Origin: Zhuqueibacter pondensis
Lineage (GTDB): Bacteria > Zhuqueibacterota > Zhuqueibacteria > Zhuqueibacterales > Zhuqueibacteraceae
Assembly: GCA_034505955.1 (NCBI GenBank)
Contig: JAPDQK010000016.1
Coordinates: 40,001 to 104,000 of the forward strand
Reading direction: 5' to 3'
DNA length: 64,000 bases
In this document: positions 54,801 through 62,315 of the stretch, piece by piece
Numbering within the stretch: position 1 is the first letter of the stretch
Layout of the letters: the number at the start of each line of letters is the position of its first letter
Notes under the pieces: generated by a model
Databases searched by the model: none
What the model was told of the DNA's origin: nothing
What the model saw: the letters and a program-made list of their open reading frames with translations, nothing else
Made by a program: the position numbers and the translations under genes

Positions 54801-54863
54801 CCGTGCGATAAACCAGTAATCCCCCCTGCGATGCATGAAACCTATAATAAATTGATTTTTCAT
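51852..54863 (-). CDS. Reg_prop two-component sensor histidine kinase
   Basis: 1003 aa. After an N-terminal signal/anchor (SCVALLFLTTLVAPFPSPAQ) come about fourteen Reg_prop repeats (motif IxxDxxGxLWIGTxxGLxRF), enough for two seven-bladed propellers (about 60-690). A Y_Y_Y domain (about 700-765; YRLQGFDQNWSEV) and one membrane helix (WWFIGLMIVVIGVIVGGV) follow. Next is a HisKA_3 domain with the phospho-His in DLHDEIGTSLSSIALF, then an HATPase_c domain (ENDxGKGF-type NDNGKGFD, GNGLKNMRKRA). No receiver is attached. The propellers bind ligands in the periplasm, as in Bacteroides polysaccharide sensors. The start at 54863 is provisional; ATG 54836 is an alternative. The partner regulator is at 50780-51418. 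Confidence 0.93.
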   Translation of the reverse strand: MKNQFIIGFMHRRGDYWFIARLIRKTCLKATNLRLRSCVALLFLTTLVAPFPSPAQKLPFKNYSTKDGLVHNEARCIYQDSRGYLWIGTTEGISRFDGATFTNYILGDDSTTDQPEPLITFVNTFFEDKERTLWIGLNFWGDAARFNPLDQSFTRYKVIPNRDIGSTWVNTILQDTKGTLWFGTDDGLFTFANGAFRPFTLDTTDIPLPIRVLYEDQYRTIWIATYRGLYRYKNELGVHLIELPNLNMTLCNAIYEDKEGNLWIATDDIGLVELENHPDPNHPPTHLKTYTSGNGLPSNSVHDILQDDLGNFWIATWVGLGKFTPSTNKFVTYTTANGLPSDNLSDMLRDQEGNLWLATTMGISKLSGETFTNFGESEGLPTEFLTQIIRGVEGTLWFVGDGGACYLMGDTFVPIEALRGQYVTSAAADTGRTMWFGTKKGVVKWANGKILSRYTTANGLPYNHIQSVFQDSRGALWFGHEKGVSRLWRGRFRHFHGQADRPLVVAMTEDKNGTIWFATYRDGVYKISVAEGSQGNWVKVDIPVGFRTRAIFCDQQNKIWIATRLNGVFRYDPPTGALVNYTTADGLSSNFVRSIFQDSRGNFWFGTARGVNRFDGTTFRQYSTREGLAGDAVFACVEDNQGYLWFATGTGLSRYDPAQDRIVTIPPPVYITRFRILGREVPLRNGMDLPASQRSVSFEYVGISFKDETQVRYQYRLQGFDQNWSEVTDRRYVNYTNLSPGRYTFEVRARNGDGVWSVRPATFSFSIATPIWRRWWFIGLMIVVIGVIVGGVHRYRLNKLLEMERMRSRIATDLHDEIGTSLSSIALFSEMARNEILSIAPKVADKMKDVAETARQLVETMRDIVWAINPANDTVEDVVLYMKQFAAEVLEAKGIEFSFVTAEELRGLRLSMETRHHLYLIFKEAINNLVRHSGACHADIRMNLANGMLMLSINDNGKGFDKSEPSSGNGLKNMRKRAQAINATLTIDSVPGKGTSIALRMPI

Positions 54864-54923
54864 TACCTGACTTGCCGGAAATAGGAAAAGCGGTATCGTC
54901 CAGGTCGTTCAAAGTCACACAAT

Positions 54924-54952
54924 AAGATATGTCCCGAACATTATGTTGTCAA
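54924..54952 (-). promoter_or_regulatory. Predicted promoter of the Reg_prop kinase
   Basis: On the minus strand TTGACA (54952-54947), 17-bp spacer, TATCTT (54929-54924). The leader would be about 55 nt. Confidence 0.55.
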
Positions 54953-55194
54953 TATCAATTTCGTGCGTTTCCCACAATTTCATGCGTTTTGTATTGCACA
55001 CGGCCTCTTTTCGCGACCAAATGTTTGGACACAGCTAAACGCAGATTCACGCTGATTTTTTATGTGTCTGAAACTGCTCACCATTCCAGATGATTTTCCA
55101 GATTGGAAAAGGATTCCTTCTGAATGACAGTTTCATTTATTTATAGTATTACTCTCGAAAAACTATCACGATCGCGAAAATTTTGTAGCGCAAG

Positions 55195-55249
55195 CTTCCC
55201 TACGGGCGTAGCCCATGGGCGTAGCCCATGGGCTACGCCCGTAGGGAAG
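55195..55249. repeat. Palindrome with internal duplication, ACGGGCGTAG family
   Basis: CTTCCCTACGGGCGTAGCCC is inverted at the other end, and the centre CGTAGCCCATGGG is duplicated. It shares the CCCTACGGGCGTAGCC core with 7588-7614. It lies between the thiamine pyrophosphokinase gene 3' end and the kinase promoter. Confidence 0.75.
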
Positions 55250-55290
55250 TCTGCGTTACGCAGAAATCAATGATTTTTTGGGTAATTCGC

Positions 55291-55944
55291 TTATCGGTTG
55301 TTCGCCCTCACCCGATAAACAAAAAGCACCCCCTTCCTCACTCGAATCGTTACCGGCGTTTGGATGACTTCGTTGCTCAGTCCATCCCGCACCGCCCATT
55401 CCAGCGCTTCGTCTTTGAGCGGATATTTTAATCCCTCCGTAAAAATTCCTTCCGCGCGGCGAAAAGCAAAAAGAGAAATTTGTTGGCCAAGGAAAGCATC
55501 AAAGCGTGTGATGGCCTCGGCCTCCTGTGCGGGGAGAAAAGTCCCGATGCCGAAATCATCGTGAATTTCAATTTCCAACTGGGTGCAAAATTTCTCGGCA
55601 ATATTGAGATTGCAGATTTGATGATCGAAACGCAATCCTGAAATTCCCACCAGCAAGGCTCTCTGAATGCCTTGCTCAACCGCAAATTGCAAAGTCTTTT
55701 CGAGATCGGTGGCATATTGGCTGGGCTGATGAATATACTGCGCCTTCGTAAATGTCGCGCGCGTCTCGGGCAGAATGGAATCGAGATCGCCGACGATAAA
55801 ATCCGGCACAAGGCCTCGCTCGCGTGCGCGATTCGCGCCGCCGTCGGCGCAAAGAATGAGGTCAGCACGTGCTCGACATTCATCAAGAACGGTTGGAGCG
55901 GGCAATAAACTGTTGGCAATGATCAGGGCGGTTGGTTTTGGCAT
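55291..55944 (-). CDS. thiN: Thiamine pyrophosphokinase
   Basis: 217 aa from ATG 55944 (GAGGA 7 nt upstream), the normal size; the frame to 56001 adds a leader not expected in this enzyme. Family motifs: LCADGGANRARERG (Asp34), FIVGDLDSI (Asp53, Asp55), QYATDLEKTL, and GLRFDHQICNL near the thiamine site; a C-terminal thiamine-binding beta-sandwich follows. It converts thiamine plus ATP to thiamine pyrophosphate and AMP. It lies downstream of the TonB receptor in a TPP-riboswitch-controlled unit, consistent with salvage of imported thiamine. Confidence 0.93.
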   Translation of the reverse strand: MPKPTALIIANSLLPAPTVLDECRARADLILCADGGANRARERGLVPDFIVGDLDSILPETRATFTKAQYIHQPSQYATDLEKTLQFAVEQGIQRALLVGISGLRFDHQICNLNIAEKFCTQLEIEIHDDFGIGTFLPAQEAEAITRFDAFLGQQISLFAFRRAEGIFTEGLKYPLKDEALEWAVRDGLSNEVIQTPVTIRVRKGVLFVYRVRANNR

Positions 55945-56054
55945 CAAGCAGTCCTCGAAGATAATAGCGTAGCCCAGACAGCTCGTCAGGAAATGGAACA
56001 AAAGCAGACCGGCGATCCGGGCTACGATGGCTACAATGGACTACACTGCACAGC

Positions 56055-58508
56055 TTAGAACTCGATACTGGTACCCACGAAGATGTTGCGTTCCGCGGCT
56101 GGCACAAAATACGCCGTACCGGCGTCAACTGCACCGTGCGTCTCGTAAAGCTCGTCCAGCAAATTATTGACTTTGGCGTCAAAAGTCAATCCTTGAATCC
56201 CAAGCACCGCACCGGCGTTGTAGCGAAAGCTGAAGTTGAGCACGGTATAGGGATCAATCGAAAGCGCTTTGGTTTGCGAATTATCCAGATATTGGCGACC
56301 GGCGCGTTGCAGGGTCAATGAAGCCTCTGCATTTTTGAGCTGATAGTTGATGCGGCCATTCAAGAGGTAATTCGGAAAACCGGCGATGGTTTTATTCTTG
56401 CGATTAAAGGACACCGCGTTCCAATTCTCGTCGTAACCGAGTTCGTTATATTCGAGAAACTTGTTGTCACTGAAGCTCGCGTTACCGGAAAATGTCAGCC
56501 CAATATTTGTCTTAAATGCCGCAGTGATTTCGACGCCGCGATGCACAGAACGATCGGCGTTACCAAAAATGATGAACCCATCCTCATCCACCTGGCCGGT
56601 GGGTACGATCTCGTTGTGGAAGTCCATCCAATAGCCGTTCCCTTTGACTTCAAAATTGCCCTTGCGAAAACCCAAGCCCAACTCGAAATCGTAGAGTGTT
56701 TCCGGCTCGATCAAAGGTTTGTCGAAATTGATATTGGCGCCGCTGCGCTGAAACGCCGGATATACTTCCGGATCATCAGCGTCATAGATGTCGCTGTCCT
56801 TCGGTTCGCGCCGAGCGACTGAGAAATTTACAAAGAGATTTGTTGCTGGGGTGACAGCGTAATGAGCACCCACCCTTGGCGAGAGAAAATTGTAGTTTAA
56901 AGTGTAGTTATAGCCTTTGTCAGCATACGCGCCGATGCGCTCCTGCGTAAAATCATACGTGTGATGCTGGTACTGCAGATCAGCCATCAGTCCCAGCTTG
57001 TCGGAAAAGCGAAAAGCCTCGTGCACATAAACGGCGCCGGAAACTTTATCGGTGTTATACTCATAATAGCGATGATTGGGTGGAACGCCCTCCGGCAGAA
57101 ACTGCGCCCATTTGATCTGGCCGTAATGAGTGGAGCTGTAGAGGCTCAACTCGCCGCCCGCGGTGAGTACGCCGTTGCCGTGCTCGAGCGTCAATCGCGG
57201 AATCCAGCCGTACTGTTTCTTCGACACCCATTTTTGCCGAACGAGATTGGTGCGGTTGATCACGGAACCATCGGGCCGGGTAATTGGCGTCAGATTATAT
57301 TCGGAGAATTTGCGGTTCGCTTTGAAAGATTCAAAGAATCCTTCGCCGCGCACATGAAAGAAGGTATTTTGCAGTCCGATTTTATCGTTGATCTGCCAAT
57401 TGTTGAGCAACTGGTAATGCGTTTGCAGGAAATCATCGACATTATCCTTGTGGCCGCCGTTGAACTCGGGGCTGTCGTAGTTGAGCCGGCGATTGGTCTG
57501 CAAGTCCTCGCGCGTGATGCCGAGCCAGGCAAAGTGCGCGCGGATCGGCCCGGTGAACACATTGAACGTGGTGGTCATGCTGCGGTCGTATCGCGAGGCA
57601 TTGAGAAAGGTTGACCAAGCCTTCACCCAGGCGTCTTGCCGGTAGCCGTCCGAATTCAACTTCGAGAACCGGCCATACACGGAGTATTGTTTGCCGAAAA
57701 TACCCGAGTTGAAAGAAAAATTCAAGCGCTGCGTATTGTAGCTGCCGAATCCGCTATAAAGAGAAATCGCCGGCGACTCCGCTGCCGTCTGCGTGAGGAT
57801 GCTGATCGAGCCACCAATGGCCGCAGCGCCATAGAGCGAATTACCGACACCTCGTTGCACCTGAATATCCTGAACATTTGCCGTCAGATCCGGCAGGTCA
57901 TAAAAATAGGTCGTATGATCTTCGGGATCATTCAACGGCACATTATTGATCGTCACCGCCACACGCGTGGCATCGAATCCTCTGATTTTCACTTCCGAGT
58001 AACCAAGTCCGCTGCCGGTTTGAGAATAGGAATAAAGGCCTGGGACTTCGTTCACAAGAAGTGGAATTTCTTGCCCCCAATTTTTCTCGCGAATCGTCTC
58101 GGCGCTCAAGTTGGTGAAAGCAACCGGCGTTTCTCCCTCTTTGGCGCGTAACGCGGTGACAACAACCTCCTGCGCCGAAATCAACGTTGGCACGAGACCG
58201 AATTCGAGCCACAGTTCACTGGTGCCTACTTCCACGGAACGGGTTTGTCGCTTGTAACCGACATAACTGACAATCAACTTGTACCGTCCCGGTTCCAACC
58301 TTTCAAGAACAAAACGTCCTTGCTGATCGGTGTTGGTGCCCTGTGTCGTACCTTCAACAATAACGTTGGCAGCGACCAGTGGCAGTCCGGTTGAAGCGTC
58401 ATAAACCTTTCCGGAAATTTTTCCGGCAGACGCCTGTTGAGCTTGCTGTGCTAACGCCAGACTCACACAGGTGGCTACCAACGATAGCAGCAAAAAAAAT
58501 CGACTCAT
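56055..58508 (-). CDS. TonB-dependent outer-membrane receptor, probable thiamine uptake
   Basis: 817 aa from ATG 58508, which has a perfect AGGAGG site and a signal peptide (MSRFFLLLSLVATCVSLALA). The frame is open to 58592 but that part is terminator and leader RNA. Domains: a carboxypeptidase-regulatory-like fold (about 30-110; GKVYDASTGLPLVAANVIVE), a plug (about 125-240; VKIRGFDATRVAVTINNVP, NSLYGAAAIGGSISIL), and a 22-strand-type barrel to the terminal phenylalanine. The TPP riboswitch and the thiN gene downstream identify thiamine or a derivative as the likely substrate, as predicted for the Omr1 receptors of Bacteroidetes. No PnuT-like inner-membrane transporter is found in this unit. 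Confidence 0.92.
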   Translation of the reverse strand: MSRFFLLLSLVATCVSLALAQQAQQASAGKISGKVYDASTGLPLVAANVIVEGTTQGTNTDQQGRFVLERLEPGRYKLIVSYVGYKRQTRSVEVGTSELWLEFGLVPTLISAQEVVVTALRAKEGETPVAFTNLSAETIREKNWGQEIPLLVNEVPGLYSYSQTGSGLGYSEVKIRGFDATRVAVTINNVPLNDPEDHTTYFYDLPDLTANVQDIQVQRGVGNSLYGAAAIGGSISILTQTAAESPAISLYSGFGSYNTQRLNFSFNSGIFGKQYSVYGRFSKLNSDGYRQDAWVKAWSTFLNASRYDRSMTTTFNVFTGPIRAHFAWLGITREDLQTNRRLNYDSPEFNGGHKDNVDDFLQTHYQLLNNWQINDKIGLQNTFFHVRGEGFFESFKANRKFSEYNLTPITRPDGSVINRTNLVRQKWVSKKQYGWIPRLTLEHGNGVLTAGGELSLYSSTHYGQIKWAQFLPEGVPPNHRYYEYNTDKVSGAVYVHEAFRFSDKLGLMADLQYQHHTYDFTQERIGAYADKGYNYTLNYNFLSPRVGAHYAVTPATNLFVNFSVARREPKDSDIYDADDPEVYPAFQRSGANINFDKPLIEPETLYDFELGLGFRKGNFEVKGNGYWMDFHNEIVPTGQVDEDGFIIFGNADRSVHRGVEITAAFKTNIGLTFSGNASFSDNKFLEYNELGYDENWNAVSFNRKNKTIAGFPNYLLNGRINYQLKNAEASLTLQRAGRQYLDNSQTKALSIDPYTVLNFSFRYNAGAVLGIQGLTFDAKVNNLLDELYETHGAVDAGTAYFVPAAERNIFVGTSIEF

Positions 58509-58534
58509 AAATTCCTCCTTCTGGTTAACCACAA

Positions 58535-58571
58535 AATAAAAAGGCCGTTTCCTCATTTCAGGGAAACGGCC
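58535..58571 (-). terminator. Intrinsic terminator of the TPP riboswitch
   Basis: On the minus strand GGCCGTTTCC (58571-58562) pairs perfectly with GGAAACGGCC (58552-58543) and is followed by TTTTTATTTT. It lies between the aptamer and the start codon, the position of a riboswitch expression platform. The first arm can alternatively pair with the aptamer 3' strand (see finding). Confidence 0.88.
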
Positions 58572-58660
58572 TCGAGGCCTGTTAATGTGCACACCCTTGC
58601 ACGCGTAATTGCTATTCGATGCGCTTGGCCTGTACGTCCGTGGGCTGTGCGAAGCTTGAT

Positions 58661-58747
58661 GACCGTTTCCCTACGCTGGTATGATCCAGATCAGGTTCCG
58701 AGGGTGTTTTCTCAGTCCCGCTGTTTTGGCGGGACACCCCTACGGTC
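58661..58747 (-). promoter_or_regulatory. TPP riboswitch aptamer (THI element)
   Basis: On the minus strand the conserved THI-box elements appear in order: GGGGTGTCCC, CTGAGA, ACACCC, GAACCTGATCTGGATCATAC and CCAGCGTAGGGAA. The P1 helix is GACCGT (58747-58742) with ACGGTC (58666-58661). The aptamer binds thiamine pyrophosphate and lowers expression of the downstream receptor-thiN unit when TPP is plentiful. Every universally conserved block that I know of is present. Confidence 0.96.
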
Positions 58748-58754
58748 TAAAATC

Positions 58755-58783
58755 AATTTAACTGTTGCGACACAAAAAGTCAA
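58755..58783 (-). promoter_or_regulatory. Predicted promoter of the riboswitch-controlled thiamine operon
   Basis: On the minus strand TTGACT (58783-58778), 17-bp spacer, TAAATT (58760-58755). Transcription would begin about 7 nt downstream, at or just before the P1 helix of the aptamer, so promoter and aptamer positions agree. Confidence 0.6.
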
Positions 58784-58855
58784 CAGGCAAGTTGCAAATG
58801 GCAAATTGCATGATGAACTTATTTTGCCTCTTGCATCTTGCCCTTTGCCCCTTGC

Positions 58856-59740
58856 TCACTGTCCGCCGAGAATCAACGGCAAGCCGTCTTTGCCTGAGCC
58901 AACGATGACGATTTTGGAATTTTGTGAGTTGGCCAGCTTTTCCGTGGCTTCAATACCTTTCCACCGCAAGTATTGATCGTTGAGTCCTTGCGCGACGATT
59001 TTTTGAAAATCGGCAATGCCTTGCGCCTCGATGCGTTTGCGCTCAGCTTCCTGTTTCTCTTTGGTGAGCACAAATTCCATGCGCTGGCTTTCCTGATCGG
59101 CCCGCAGTTTTTCTTCGATGGATTCGGATAACCGCGTCGGCAACCCGACCCGGCGCAGCGGCGTGGTTTCGACGGTGATGCCACGCGGTTCGACCATTTT
59201 ACTCAAATGCTCTTGAATCTGACTGGCTAATAATTCGCGCTCGGAAGTATAGAGCGCCTTCGCTTCGTACATGGCGGTCACGCCGCGGCTGACCGAGCGG
59301 AATTGCGGCTCGAGGATGATTTCAGCGTAATTCGGCCCGATGGTTTTGTAGACTTCGGCGGCCTTTTCCGGATTGAGATGATACAATACGCTCACTTCCA
59401 ATTGTACCGTCAGCCCCTCTTTCGAGGGCACATCCATCACCTCTTTAATCTCTTGCGTTTTAACCGAAAATTTGATAACGTTAGCCAGCGGATTGACGAG
59501 ATTGATGCCGGCTTTCAGCGTGTTGGGTGACACCATGCCAAAAAAATCCACGACCCCGACATGCCCGGCAGGCACGACAGTCAAACATGAGACAACCGCA
59601 GCCAGCAATGCAAGAACACCAATGACTGGCGCTATACCCGCTGCGGTACTTTGCCCTCGCGTTGGCATAAAGCGTTTGCGGGAAGCGAAGTACGTGACAA
59701 AGGCGATGATCGCAACGGCCAGAAATACAATGAACGACAT
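58856..59740 (-). CDS. SPFH/prohibitin-family membrane protein
   Basis: 294 aa. Two N-terminal hydrophobic segments (FIVFLAVAIIAFVTYF and GVLALLAAVVSCLTVV), then a band-7/PHB domain (about 55-220; GHVGVVDFFGMV, EGLTVQLEVSVLYHLNPEKA) and a charged coiled coil (about 215-265; EKEQAE-type KEKQEAERKRIEA). GGGAGG precedes the ATG. Prohibitin-like proteins form membrane-bound rings that scaffold proteases or other complexes. It appears to be a single gene with its own promoter, upstream of but not part of the thiamine unit. Confidence 0.92.
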   Translation of the reverse strand: MSFIVFLAVAIIAFVTYFASRKRFMPTRGQSTAAGIAPVIGVLALLAAVVSCLTVVPAGHVGVVDFFGMVSPNTLKAGINLVNPLANVIKFSVKTQEIKEVMDVPSKEGLTVQLEVSVLYHLNPEKAAEVYKTIGPNYAEIILEPQFRSVSRGVTAMYEAKALYTSERELLASQIQEHLSKMVEPRGITVETTPLRRVGLPTRLSESIEEKLRADQESQRMEFVLTKEKQEAERKRIEAQGIADFQKIVAQGLNDQYLRWKGIEATEKLANSQNSKIVIVGSGKDGLPLILGGQ

Positions 59741-60049
59741 GATTTCCTCCCTGGGGATTTGAGAGTTGAACCACTTGGTTGAATTAAAATGTTCATGTCA
59801 ATATAAACAGATTTTTCGGTTGTGTCAACGGCTTTATCAAAATGCTCTCAAACAAATTGTAAACCTCTTGGCTTCTCCTCACGTCTTATAATATGAAAAA
59901 TCTGAATGCATAATACACTGCTGAAGAGTAATGGGCAAAATTGACGGAGCCGAAATCATGACAGCGCGGGGGAAAATAGCGCTCAGCAATAATGCACCAG
60001 AAGTGCAGGAAGCAAGGTGATATTCCGAATTTGAAAAAATTTCTGTCAA
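59741..60049. other. Divergent intergenic region
   Basis: About 310 AT-rich bases between the prohibitin gene (leftward) and the symporter gene (rightward). The leftward promoter is annotated. A perfect TATAAT at 59887-59892 could belong to a rightward promoter, but no good -35 is spaced correctly. Confidence 0.45.
59800..59828 (-). promoter_or_regulatory. Predicted promoter of the prohibitin gene
   Basis: On the minus strand TTGACA (59828-59823), 17-bp spacer, TATATT (59805-59800), giving a leader of about 50 nt. Confidence 0.6.
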
Positions 60050-61438
60050 ATGACTCTGGATCTGATTGAATATGTTTTGTTGTCATTTTATTTGGTGGGG
60101 CTTTTTGTTCTCGGTTTTGTCCGCTCGCGTCGCACCGGCAGTTCGATGGAAGAGTATCTGGTCGCCGGCCGGCGTCTTTCTTTACCGGCGTTTGTAGCAA
60201 CACTGGTCTCGACGTGGTACGGCGGCATTCTCGGCGTCGGTGAGTTTAGTTACCGATACGGCTTATCGAACTGGCTTGTCTTCGGGGTGCCATATTACCT
60301 TTATGCGATCATCTTTGCGCTTTTCATTGCTGGCCGGGCGTGGCGAACGCGATTCTATACCATTCCCGATCAATTGGAAAAGGCTTATGGTCGTCGTGCA
60401 AGCCTGGCCGGCGCCTTTTTCATTTTTATGCTCTCGACGCCGGCGCCTTATGTGCTCATGATCGGTGTGCTTTGCCGCATGTTGTTCGGTTGGCCCTTGT
60501 GGCTCGGCACTTCCCTCGGCGCGCTCTTCTCGATGGTTTATGCGTTTCGCGGCGGACTCGCTGCCATCGTGCGAACTGAAATTCTTCAGTTTCTGTTAAT
60601 GTACGCCGGCTTTGCCGTGATGCTGGTTTTTGCAATCGATCAATTTGGTGGGTGGACATTTCTAAAAACTTCACTTCCTCCCACGCATCTCACCTGGAAA
60701 GGCACCAACCCGCCGCAATACATTTTTGTCTGGTATTTCATTGCGATGAGCACGTTGGTCGATCCCAATTTTTACCAACGTTGCTATGCCGCGCGGAGCG
60801 AAAAAGTGGCGCGCAACGGCATTCTGATTTCCGTACTGTGCTGGATGCTTTTTGATTTCATGACCACGACCACTGGCCTCTTTGCTGCCGCCATTCTTCC
60901 AAATCTCGAGAATCCGGTCGAATCCTACCCGCAACTGGCGATGAAACTTCTACCGCCACTGGCACGGGGTCTATTCTTTCTGTCCCTGTTGGCGACGATC
61001 ATGTCCACTATTGATGGCTATGCATTTCTATCAGCCATCACTTTAGGAAAAGATTTGCTATGGAAACTTTATGGGCGCGGTGGGGAAAATCTAGCCACAC
61101 GCCTATCGCGACTCGGTCTGATTGTAACATTCGGAGTAGCGGTAGGAATTGCTCTATGGTCGCCGTCTGTCGTCGATATTTGGTACCAGCTCGGCTCGTT
61201 GGCGACGCCAGCGCTATTGGTGCCATTGGCGGCAAGCTTTTCAGAGAAATGGAAAATGCCGGCTCGGTGGGCGATCCTATCGATGCTCACCAGCGCGGCA
61301 TTATCCGGATTGTGGCTACTGACGGGAAAAGATGGTATGTATTGGTTGGGACTACAACCGATCTATCCCGGACTGGTGGCTTCGGCCGGGTGTTTTTGTT
61401 TTTCTGTGATGACGACGAAACTGCGGAAAATGCCGTAA
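60050..61438 (+). CDS. Sodium:solute symporter (SSS family)
   Basis: 462 aa with about twelve to thirteen membrane segments. SSS-family features: N-terminal EYVLLSFYLVGLFVLG, the dimetal-like SSMEEYLVAGRRLSLP block with FVATLVSTWYGG, and a Na-site segment in TM8 (LLATIMSTIDGYAFLSAITL). Members co-transport sugars, amino acids, vitamins or inositol with sodium. The substrate cannot be assigned. It is divergent from the prohibitin gene and separate from the thiamine operon, so a thiamine role is only a speculation. No clear ribosome site at ATG 60050. Confidence 0.9.
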   Translation: MTLDLIEYVLLSFYLVGLFVLGFVRSRRTGSSMEEYLVAGRRLSLPAFVATLVSTWYGGILGVGEFSYRYGLSNWLVFGVPYYLYAIIFALFIAGRAWRTRFYTIPDQLEKAYGRRASLAGAFFIFMLSTPAPYVLMIGVLCRMLFGWPLWLGTSLGALFSMVYAFRGGLAAIVRTEILQFLLMYAGFAVMLVFAIDQFGGWTFLKTSLPPTHLTWKGTNPPQYIFVWYFIAMSTLVDPNFYQRCYAARSEKVARNGILISVLCWMLFDFMTTTTGLFAAAILPNLENPVESYPQLAMKLLPPLARGLFFLSLLATIMSTIDGYAFLSAITLGKDLLWKLYGRGGENLATRLSRLGLIVTFGVAVGIALWSPSVVDIWYQLGSLATPALLVPLAASFSEKWKMPARWAILSMLTSAALSGLWLLTGKDGMYWLGLQPIYPGLVASAGCFCFSVMTTKLRKMP

Positions 61439-61615
61439 CAATTGGGTGGTTGAAAACTCATCGCCATCGACATATCCCGAATCGAGTGTTATAGCCACCT
61501 TCAAAATGTTGAAACTCACGAGATGCTTGGCATGACGTGCATGTTCCTGCCGGTGGGACTTGATCATGGAAATGCAGCCGGAGCCCACCGGTGAATCATC
61601 ACGTGACAGGAGGTT

Positions 61616-62047
61616 CTATTCTTTCGGTATCCTCAGTTGCTGGCCCGGGTAAATCAGGTCGGGATTCTTGATCACTTCCCTGTTCGCCTCGAAGATTTTC
61701 GGCCACTTTTGGGCGTCACCCAGAAGCGCCTTGGCGATCTTCGAAAGCGAATCTCCCTTCTTAACCGTGTAGAAAACCGTCGGTTCCACAGCGGGTGGGG
61801 AGGTCAGCATATCGTTTACCTTGCTGACACCTTGAATATTCCCTGCCAAAAGCACTGCCTTTTCTCGAGTGGCGTAGGTATCGCAGGAGCCAGTCAGCGT
61901 AGCTGTACCGTCCTTGAATTCAACCTTCAGTCCCTGGATCTTCCCCGCCAGGTCCTTGTTCAACAACTTCTCGATTTCTTCCGCCTCATTCTTGCCCTTG
62001 CCGAACAACTTGGCCCCGACATTACCCAAAAATTCGAACATTCCCAT
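61616..62047 (-). CDS. Kbp/YgaU-like BON-LysM protein
   Basis: 143 aa with AAGGAGGAG before ATG 62047. A BON domain (about 22-85; GLKVEFKDGTATLTGSCDT, GVSKVNDML) and a C-terminal LysM domain (about 92-141; YTVKKGDSLSKIAKALLGDA, NPDLIYPGQQLRIPK). No signal peptide. Length and order match E. coli Kbp (YgaU), a cytoplasmic potassium-binding protein. By homology it may sense or buffer K+; this is inferred from architecture only. Confidence 0.9.
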   Translation of the reverse strand: MGMFEFLGNVGAKLFGKGKNEAEEIEKLLNKDLAGKIQGLKVEFKDGTATLTGSCDTYATREKAVLLAGNIQGVSKVNDMLTSPPAVEPTVFYTVKKGDSLSKIAKALLGDAQKWPKIFEANREVIKNPDLIYPGQQLRIPKE

Positions 62048-62315
62048 CGCGAACTCCTCCTTGAATTTGTTTTGGATTCCAACCTGCTTTTTACTTCACA
62101 GAATGTGTATTGCTGTAGAAATTCATACAACGCTACATTATGACAGCATTTCGTTGTCACTTTTGAATATAACACAAATTTCGAATAATGCAACTAATTA
62201 TTTATATTTAAACCACCATACAGACAGCAGTATGCCCCTGGAGTTTTGTTGAACCGTCAACGTAAACCCCGCCGCAAGCCGGCGCAATAGCAAAATGACT
62301 TCGCCGATTTGAGCT
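62048..62315. other. Intergenic region
   Basis: Upstream of the Kbp-like gene. Very AT-rich (about 62150-62220) but with no well-spaced promoter pair that I can defend. Confidence 0.4.

Larger units (their letters stand above)
54864..55290. other. Intergenic region with promoter and palindromic repeats
   Basis: It holds the kinase promoter, a GAATGACA-type repeat (55101-55129) and the palindrome at 55195-55249. No gene. Confidence 0.55.

Noticed and set aside
58509..58592. Upstream start of the TonB receptor frame
   Set aside because: The region encodes the riboswitch terminator and leader; the ATG at 58508 has a perfect ribosome site and signal peptide.
60050..61438. Symporter as the missing thiamine inner-membrane transporter
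   Set aside because: It is divergent, beyond an unrelated gene, has no THI element, and the SSS family does not by itself indicate thiamine.
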